DNA of 39,176 nt, taken from assembly GCA_003225005.1 (NCBI GenBank), contig QIAN01000059.1:1-39176 (forward strand), given 5' to 3'. Positions 33,962 to 39,176 of the stretch are shown piece by piece (the stretch's first letter is position 1; each line of letters begins with the position of its first letter). The stretch comes from Acidobacteriota bacterium. GTDB taxonomy: Bacteria > Acidobacteriota > Terriglobia > Terriglobales > Acidobacteriaceae. A model generated the notes under the pieces. The model made no database searches. It was not told the origin of the DNA and saw only the letters and a list, made by a program, of their open reading frames with translations. Made by a program: the position numbers and the translations under genes.

Positions 33962-35053
33962 GTGGACTCGAACCTCGGTTCCAAGAAGCGTATCGCCGTT
34001 ATTCCCGGGGATGGCATCGGGCAGGAAGTCATTCCTCAAGCTGTAAAGGTGATGGAGGCGACAGGTGCCTCTGTCGAGTTGAGTGAGTTCGACTGGAGCG
34101 CTGATCGTTATCTTGCTGACGGTGTCACTGTCCCTCAAGACGGGTTCGCCATGCTCGGGAGGGATTTTGACGCCATTCTTATCGGAGCTGTCGGCGATCC
34201 GCGGGTCCCCAACAACATACACGGCAAAGAAATTCTTCTTGGCATGCGCTTCAAGATGGATCTCTATGCCAACGTGCGGCCGGTGCGGCTGCTCGATGCG
34301 GCGCTGTGTCCGCTGAAGGGGATTGAGCCCAAGGACGTGGATTTCGTCGTCATCCGTGAAAACACGGAAGGGGTGTACGGGGATGTTGGTGGCGTATTCA
34401 AGCAGGGCACGGCGGATGAAGTCGCCGTTCAGGAAGACATCAATACGCGCAAGGGTGTGGAGCGCATTATTCGTTACGCTTTCGAGTATTGCGAGCTACA
34501 CAAGAAGGTCGACGGCTCACCGCGTCAGCGCGTGCTGCTGTGTGACAAGTCTAATGCCATGACCCACGCCGGAGGTCTATGGCAGCGTGTGTTCAAGGAA
34601 GTGGGTAACGAATATCCGCAGATCAAGACACAGCACATGTACGTGGACGCTCTGAGTATGCAGATGGTGCGGGACCCCCGCGGCTTCGACGTGATCGTGA
34701 CCAATAACATGTTTGGCGACATCATCACCGACCTTGCCGCTGGGCTGCAGGGAGGCCTGGGCATGGCGGCGAGTGGGAATATCCATCCGGGCAAGACTTC
34801 GATGTTCGAGCCGGTGCACGGATCGGCGCCACCGCTCGCGGGGAAAAATCAAGCGAACCCGTTTGGCGCGATTCTTACCGCAGCAATGATGCTGAATCAT
34901 TTGGGTTTGGCGGCGGACGCAGCGAAAATCGAGGCCGCCGTGCTCGAAGCCGTGCGGCAGAAGAAGTCCACCCCGGACATCGGCGGGTCTCTGGGGACGC
35001 GGGAAGCGGGGGAGTGGGTGGCGCAGAGAGTTGTCCGCGGATCGAAGCCTTGA
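33962..35053 (+). CDS. LeuB-like beta-decarboxylating dehydrogenase (3-isopropylmalate dehydrogenase family)
   Basis: NAD-dependent oxidative decarboxylase of the isopropylmalate/isocitrate/tartrate dehydrogenase family (363 residues, GTG start). Motifs: IAVIPGDGIGQEVIPQAV; MRFKMDLYANVRPVRLLD with the substrate arginines; VVIRENTEGVYGDVGG; the catalytic Lys in LLCDKSNAMTHAG; FDVIVTNNMFGDIITDLAA; and EPVHGSAPPLAGKNQANP. GAVGDPRVPNNIHGKEILLG replaces the usual GSVGGPKW segment of LeuB, so the substrate may not be isopropylmalate; malate or tartrate are options. No leuA, leuC or leuD gene is present. It is divergent from ygfZ and co-directional with the epimerase downstream. Confidence 0.88.
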   Translation: MDSNLGSKKRIAVIPGDGIGQEVIPQAVKVMEATGASVELSEFDWSADRYLADGVTVPQDGFAMLGRDFDAILIGAVGDPRVPNNIHGKEILLGMRFKMDLYANVRPVRLLDAALCPLKGIEPKDVDFVVIRENTEGVYGDVGGVFKQGTADEVAVQEDINTRKGVERIIRYAFEYCELHKKVDGSPRQRVLLCDKSNAMTHAGGLWQRVFKEVGNEYPQIKTQHMYVDALSMQMVRDPRGFDVIVTNNMFGDIITDLAAGLQGGLGMAASGNIHPGKTSMFEPVHGSAPPLAGKNQANPFGAILTAAMMLNHLGLAADAAKIEAAVLEAVRQKKSTPDIGGSLGTREAGEWVAQRVVRGSKP

Positions 35054-35101
35054 GCTGCGGCCCCAGCGGGCTGCGAAAAACCGTGATTGTTTGGCCGTCC
35101 C

Positions 35102-36139
35102 ATGCGCATCCTTCTTATTGGCGGGAATGGCTTCATCGGGCGGTTCGCCGTGGCCGCGCTAAAGCAGCAGGGACACACGCTGGCGGTGTTTCATCGCGGC
35201 ACGACCGCCGCACCCCATGGCGTTGACGAGATTCGGGGCGACCGTCACCAACTGAATGCCAGCGCTCAGGAACTGAAGCGCTTTGCTCCCGATGTCGTGA
35301 TTGACCTGATCATCAGTTCGGGTCCGCAGGCGGAAGATCTGATGAACATCTTCCGTGGCGCGACGCGACGGGTAGTCATGCTGAGCAGCATCGACGTGTA
35401 CCGCGCGATAGCCGTTTCGCAGGGCACAGAAAGCGGTCCGCTGCAGGAGCTGCCGCTCACGGAAGAGTCGGAGCTGCGCCGCAGTCTGCATCTCTACCCC
35501 CCAGAGAGCATCGAGATCATGCGCAAGATTTTCCCTTGGGTGACAGACGATTACGACAAGGTCCCGGCGGAGCGCACCGTGATGAACGACCGTGAACTTC
35601 CCGGCACGGTCCTCCGGCTGCCCATGGTGTATGGACCCGGCGATCGACTGCATCGTTTTTATCCCGTGGTGAAGCGCATCGTCGACGGACGGCAGCACAT
35701 CATTTTCCCCGAGGGGCTGGCCGCCTGGCGCTCGCCGCGCGGCTACGTGGAGAACGTGGCCGCAGCCATTGCGCTAGCTGCCACAGATGATCGCGCCGCG
35801 CGACGTATCTATAACGTGTGCGAGGAACCGTCGTTTAGCGAGCTGGAATGGGTGCGGAAAATAGCCAGCGAGATGCGGTGGGAAGGGGAGTGCGTCATCC
35901 TGCCGGTGGAACGCACGCCGCGCCACTTGCGAAAGCCCGGCAACGCCGCGCAGCATTGGACGGCGAGTTCGGCGCGTATCCGCCGCGAGTTGGGATACAA
36001 GGAAGTGGTAGCGATCGAGGAAGCGATCCGGCAGACGATACGCTGGGAGCGGGAAAATCCGCCGTCCGCCGCGTTCCTGGCTCAGTTCGATTATGGGGCG
36101 GAGGATAGGGCGGTAGCCGGCCACCAGCGTTTAGCTTGA
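35102..36139 (+). CDS. NAD-dependent epimerase/dehydratase (atypical SDR)
   Basis: A 345-residue Rossmann protein starting with MRILLIGGNGFIGRFAVAAL. I use ATG 35102, not the TTG 15 bases upstream. The active-site Ser region is VVMLSSIDVYRA. No clear YxxxK is seen (the DDYDKVPAERTV segment is the nearest match), so it belongs to the atypical SDRs and the catalytic role is uncertain. RLPMVYGPGDRLHRFYPVV and GYVENVAAAIALA are typical. It follows the leuB-like gene by 48 bp, probably co-transcribed. Confidence 0.85.
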   Translation: MRILLIGGNGFIGRFAVAALKQQGHTLAVFHRGTTAAPHGVDEIRGDRHQLNASAQELKRFAPDVVIDLIISSGPQAEDLMNIFRGATRRVVMLSSIDVYRAIAVSQGTESGPLQELPLTEESELRRSLHLYPPESIEIMRKIFPWVTDDYDKVPAERTVMNDRELPGTVLRLPMVYGPGDRLHRFYPVVKRIVDGRQHIIFPEGLAAWRSPRGYVENVAAAIALAATDDRAARRIYNVCEEPSFSELEWVRKIASEMRWEGECVILPVERTPRHLRKPGNAAQHWTASSARIRRELGYKEVVAIEEAIRQTIRWERENPPSAAFLAQFDYGAEDRAVAGHQRLA

Positions 36140-36240
36140 TAGCCCAGTCGTCTTCGCACTGGCAGTCGAAATCAAAGTTTTCAGCAGCCTGCTAGAGACG
36201 AAAAGAACAAAGCTGAAGCACAGAGGTCAGGGAAGGTTTC

Positions 36241-36775
36241 ATGCTGATTTTTGAACAGTTGGTGGGCCGCGGGTTCATGGTGCTCGACCCCGTGCGCAAG
36301 GTGCTCGTCTTCAACCGCGAGGTGGTGGGGAAGTTTCCCGCAATCCGAGAGGCCAAGATGGAGGAGTTCAGGTGGTTGGTGGGCGAGTGGTCGGCGATGA
36401 ATAAGGTGCGGGCCACGCCGAGTACTCCGGCTTACACCGACACTTATTTCTATTCGTACCAGCTTTGCGAAGCCGATACGCGCATCTCTATTACCGGATC
36501 GGGAGGGATGGCCCGGCCGTATTTAACGTTTGATCCGTTTAGGGAGCGTTGGATGATGATGTTTACGGAGTTCAGTGTACGGCGTGCTGCAATCCAAAGG
36601 GTGGCAGCGGGACTCGATTGTCTTCACCGGATGCCTGACCATATTGGGAGTGGACTGCCAGATTCGCCAGACCATAAGCAAGCGCAGCGCCGATGAGTTC
36701 TACACGTTGAATGAAGAGAAGATCAAAGAAGGGACTTGGATGGTGACGGATGAGTTTGAGTTCCGCAGGAAGTAA
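36241..36775 (+). pseudogene. DUF1579-like (calycin-type) protein, one frameshift
   Basis: The first frame (from ATG 36241) contains EFRWLVGEWSAMNKVRATPS and PYLTFDPFRERWMMMFTEFS. After one extra base near 36571-36576 the second frame continues as YGVLQSKGWQRDSIVFTGCL and EEKIKEGTWMVTDEFEFRRK to TAA 36773. The joined protein has 177 residues and a beta-barrel pattern like DUF1579 proteins. The core might start at ATG 36358. The final part overlaps the next gene by 26 bp. The single shift leaves open a sequencing error. Confidence 0.65.
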
Positions 36776-38321
36776 TGGGAAGCGAGCGATATTGGTGCTG
36801 AGCGCGGCGGGAAGATCGCTGTGTTGGGTCGTTCTGCTGGCATGGACAATGCTGGCACAGGCTACTCCTCCTGCGCAGAAGGCGAATGTAGGAGCTCAGA
36901 AGCCTGACGTACCCGATCAGCACCCGGAACAGAAACCTGCTAGCCCAGGCTCGGGCTCCGCACAGGCTCAAGAAAAACCAGCGGGTGCTCCCTCCACGCC
37001 ACCGGAGGAAAGCAAAATCACTCCGCAGCAGGCGAAAGAACTCTTTCACACGGTGGATGAGATCCTGGTTTTCGACAGCAAAAAGACAGGACTCCCGATC
37101 AAACGCCAAGTCAAACGTAAGCTGACCAGCCGTGATGAAGTGGTGGCTTATCTTGAAAAGCATACGAATGACGAAGACGCAAAGCGACTGAAGCGGTCGG
37201 AGTTGGTGCTGAAAAAATTCGGTCTGCTGCCGCGCGACTTCAATCTGGAAAAGCTGCTGGTGGACTTGCTGCGTGAACAAGTAGCCGGCTATTACGATCC
37301 GAAAACAAAGACGGTGAATTTGCTGAATTGGGTTCCGCTGGAGGAGCAGGAACCAGTCCTGGCCCATGAGCTGACCCACGCACTGCAGGATCAGTGGGTG
37401 GGTTTACAGAAGTGGATGAGAAAGGGCGAGAAGGAGCTGGCGGAGATCAAGAAAAATCCCACACCCGCCGACATCGAAAACGATGAGATGGACAATGCGC
37501 GGCAGGCCGTCGTGGAAGGCCAGGCGGAAGCGATAATGCTGGATTACGCGCTGGCGCCGGTGGGCCGCTCGATTGAGGATTCGCCGGAGTTGGTGAAGTC
37601 GATGGAATCAGAAATGAGCAATGGAACACCGGATTCGACGGCGTTCAAGAATGCTCCAATCTTCCTCAAAGAATCGTTGACCTTCCCCTACACTCACGGG
37701 CTGGAATTCGTGATCAAGCTGATTGAAGTGGGAGGAAAACAGAAGGCTTTTGCCGGGGTGCTGGCTAATCCTCCGCATACCACGAGGCAGATCATGCAGC
37801 CCGAGACGTATCTATCAGGCGAGAAGATCGAACCCATGCCCGTGCCCGATTTTGCTCATGACTTCAAGAACTATGATCGCTTCGATATTGGCGCCATGGG
37901 CGAATTTGATGTGGCTCTGCTGATGGATCAGTACGTGGGTCCGGAGCTCTCGAAGCGGCTCTATCCGGAGTGGCGCGGCGGATATTACTATGCGGCGCGG
38001 CCTAAGGGGAATGCGGCGGCGGCGCTGGGATTACTCTACGTGTCGCGGTGGTCGAGTCCGGAAAAGGCTGAGGAGTTTGCTGCGATTTATGCTCGGTCGC
38101 TTGTGCAGCGGTATAAGAAGGCCGACGAAGCTGAGCGCGATAGTTCTCGAAACGCGGCGGGGGACGACGAGCCCAAGATTGAAGTGCTGAAAGGACTGCA
38201 TCGCTGGACCACCGAGGAGGGAACGGTGCTGATCGAGGAACAAGGCGCCACGGTGCTGGTCAGCGAAAGCCTGGATGCGGCGACGACACAGACACTTGAG
38301 AAGGAGGTATTCGGGAAGTGA
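36750..38321 (+). CDS. Exported HExxH zinc metalloprotease-like protein
   Basis: A 523-residue protein with a signal peptide (AILVLSAAGRSLCWVVLLAW then MLAQA) and a Pro/Gln-rich linker (about 35-88). The zinc motif is VLAHELTHALQDQW at about 210-223. A likely third ligand is Glu in VVEGQAEAIM. Conserved features downstream are FLKESLTFPYTHGLEFV and YYAARPKGNAA. This matches a group of bacterial, mainly acidobacterial, putative peptidases of unknown target. The ATG 36750 lies inside the end of the preceding gene, so their expression may be coupled. Confidence 0.8.
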   Translation: MSLSSAGSNGKRAILVLSAAGRSLCWVVLLAWTMLAQATPPAQKANVGAQKPDVPDQHPEQKPASPGSGSAQAQEKPAGAPSTPPEESKITPQQAKELFHTVDEILVFDSKKTGLPIKRQVKRKLTSRDEVVAYLEKHTNDEDAKRLKRSELVLKKFGLLPRDFNLEKLLVDLLREQVAGYYDPKTKTVNLLNWVPLEEQEPVLAHELTHALQDQWVGLQKWMRKGEKELAEIKKNPTPADIENDEMDNARQAVVEGQAEAIMLDYALAPVGRSIEDSPELVKSMESEMSNGTPDSTAFKNAPIFLKESLTFPYTHGLEFVIKLIEVGGKQKAFAGVLANPPHTTRQIMQPETYLSGEKIEPMPVPDFAHDFKNYDRFDIGAMGEFDVALLMDQYVGPELSKRLYPEWRGGYYYAARPKGNAAAALGLLYVSRWSSPEKAEEFAAIYARSLVQRYKKADEAERDSSRNAAGDDEPKIEVLKGLHRWTTEEGTVLIEEQGATVLVSESLDAATTQTLEKEVFGK

Positions 38322-38371
38322 GGGGTTTCCGATATACTTGTCCTACATGGTAATACGCGGAGGAGATTGCG

Positions 38372-38584
38372 ATATTCAGCGTTCGACTGTCCCCAAAATT
38401 AGAGGCGAGACTCAGCCGGCTGGCCAAACGCACCGGTCGGACGAAGGCGCACTACGCCAAGAAGGCCATTGAGGAGTTCCTAGAGGAGCAAGAGGACTAC
38501 TTCATTGCGCTCTCGCGGTTAGAAGAAAAGCTGCCGGGCATACCATTGGAAGAGGTGGTGAAAAAGCTTGGGCTGGAAAGTTGA
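38372..38584 (+). CDS. RHH-type antitoxin (RelB/CopG-like) with an ATA at the start position
   Basis: A 70-residue ribbon-helix-helix protein: FSVRLSPKLEARLSRLAKRT then GRTKAHYAKKAIEEFLEEQE and DYFIALSRLEEKLP. This is the normal layout of RelB-type antitoxins that bind DNA and their RelE-like toxin. The frame has no ATG, GTG or TTG at its 5' end; a stop lies 8 codons upstream. GGAGGAG (38359-38365) stands 6 bases before the in-frame ATA at 38372, where relatives have ATG. So the start has probably mutated, or ATA (or the ATT two codons earlier) is used weakly. It overlaps the toxin remnant by 17 bp. Confidence 0.75.
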   Translation: MFSVRLSPKLEARLSRLAKRTGRTKAHYAKKAIEEFLEEQEDYFIALSRLEEKLPGIPLEEVVKKLGLES

Positions 38585-38845
38585 ATTTGATCCTCGCGCT
38601 CTCCGAGAACTAGACAAGCTGGAATCGACTGGCGCAAAGGCGCATTCTGAATTTTCTTCAAGTCCGGTTTGTGGAGCGGACTGATCCCCGCGAATTGGGA
38701 AAGGCATTGACTGGCGAGAAGGCAGGCTTTTCGCGCTACCGAATCGGAGACTGTCGCGCGGTGTGCCTTTTAGCTATAGCTAGACGACAAGAGGCAGGTT
38801 GCGAAAGTGATGCGCGTGGCGCACCGCAAACAAGGTTATCGTTGA
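38568..38845 (+). pseudogene. RelE/ParE-type toxin, inactivated by two frameshifts
   Basis: From TTG 38568 the frame reads GWKVEFDPRALRELDKLES. One extra A near 38623 moves the frame to LAQRRILNFLQVRF and DPRELGKALTGEKAGFSRYR, then IGDCRAVCLLAI. A second shift near 38775-38785 leads to DDKRQVAKVMRVAHRKQGYR and TGA 38843. The joined sequence (about 91 residues) is a complete RelE-fold mRNA interferase-like toxin, including the GEKAGxxRYRxGD core and the end VAHRKxxYR. Two indels make it non-functional. Confidence 0.8.
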
Positions 38846-39049
38846 ATCGCGCGTGGAATGGGATTACCTAGTTGTTCAGTTTCGTTTCTCCCTTTTGTCC
38901 TTGTCCTCCGGAGCTTCTTCTCCCAGGAAGTGCTGCACCTTCGAGGGGGCTCTCCTTGAACCCGGCTCATGGTAGGCTCGTGCCCCAGGTGTGACAGCAA
39001 GTTTCCCCCTTTCTCCATGAGACATCTAGTGGTAGTCGTCTGTTTCTAA

Positions 39050-39070
39050 TGTACTATTTGAATGTGTACA
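39050..39070. promoter_or_regulatory. Possible operator before the DUF1778 antitoxin gene
   Basis: TGTAC (39050-39054) and GTACA (39066-39070) form an inverted pair 11 bp apart, 25 bp before the ATG. Antitoxins of this type usually autoregulate by binding such sites; TACTAT at 39052-39057 might be the -10 box. Confidence 0.4.
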
Positions 39071-39095
39071 CTAAATAAGAAGGGGGGAGTCTGCC

Positions 39096-39176
39096 ATGCC
39101 GAGAATCGCCGTTGAAGACAACAACCGGATGCAATTGCGGATCCGGGCTGAGGAAAAAGCGTTGCTCTTGCGGGCG
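39096..39176 (+). CDS. DUF1778 (TacA-type) antitoxin, N-terminal part only
   Basis: The gene runs off the right edge; 27 codons are visible. ATG 39096 follows a G-rich ribosome site (AGGGGGGAG). MPRIAVEDNNRMQLRIRAEE then KALLLRA fits the start of DUF1778 antitoxins, in which the RIxxEDKALLxRA helix begins the ribbon-helix-helix domain. The partner is normally a GNAT acetyltransferase toxin (TacT) directly downstream, beyond this window. Confidence 0.75.
   Translation, partial: MPRIAVEDNNRMQLRIRAEEKALLLRA

Noticed and set aside
1-39176. tRNA or rRNA genes
   Set aside because: I looked for TPsiC-arm-like GTTCGAxTC with a matching acceptor stem and for conserved rRNA segments on both strands and saw none; a tRNAscan/Infernal run would be decisive.

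Overview
The window looks like part of an Acidobacteriota chromosome, probably class Terriglobia. The reasons are moderate-to-high GC, a Ser/Thr kinase fused to TolB-like and TPR modules, a remnant of the 'GloVer' repeat family (a short GxxGxGTVFK motif), many secreted peptidases, and small gene clusters typical of that phylum. This placement is inferred from gene content; no rRNA or tRNA gene was found.

Layout. The left edge (1-195) resembles the end of an IS21-type insertion sequence. Then come a secreted S41 peptidase (-), a frameshifted PLP-dependent decarboxylase (-), and a tight operon tatA/B-tatC-M28 lipoprotein (+), followed by a second, carboxypeptidase Q-like M28 peptidase (+) and a TerC membrane protein (+). 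nadB (-) is divergent from aroB (+), which is followed by ubiE/menG (+) and a badly broken EamA transporter. A SurA-like foldase and an NAD-dependent epimerase form a coupled pair (-). A CDF metal transporter with OsmC (+), a frameshifted kinase-TPR protein (+), an ABC-F ATPase of the Uup type (-) and an EamA transporter with no standard start codon (+) complete the first 23 kb.

The stretch 22.9-28.7 kb is different. It holds small orphan genes (FlbD-like, an H-box two-helix protein, a CxxC protein, a cupin), a PilZ-TonB fusion, and at least six decayed coding fragments on both strands. It reads as a gene graveyard or former insertion hot spot.

From 28.7 kb the sequence is ordered again: an MFS transporter (-), then an apparent four-gene operon ygfZ - DUF1844 - PhnP-like MBL hydrolase - ribF (-), divergent from a leuB-like dehydrogenase and an NAD-dependent epimerase (+). 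A frameshifted DUF1579-like gene and an HExxH metalloprotease follow. The right edge holds a decaying RelB/RelE-type toxin-antitoxin pair and the start of a second antitoxin gene (DUF1778/TacA).

Functional themes: protein export and envelope proteolysis (Tat, S41, two M28, SurA-like, HExxH), cofactor synthesis (NAD via nadB, menaquinone or ubiquinone via ubiE, FMN/FAD via ribF, shikimate via aroB), Fe-S cluster maintenance (ygfZ), and metal or redox stress handling (CDF, OsmC, TerC). A recurring feature is single-base frameshifts in otherwise well-preserved genes. Some may be sequencing errors, but those with several disruptions (EamA, RelE, SnoaL, the 23.6-24.0 kb ghost gene) look like true decay.
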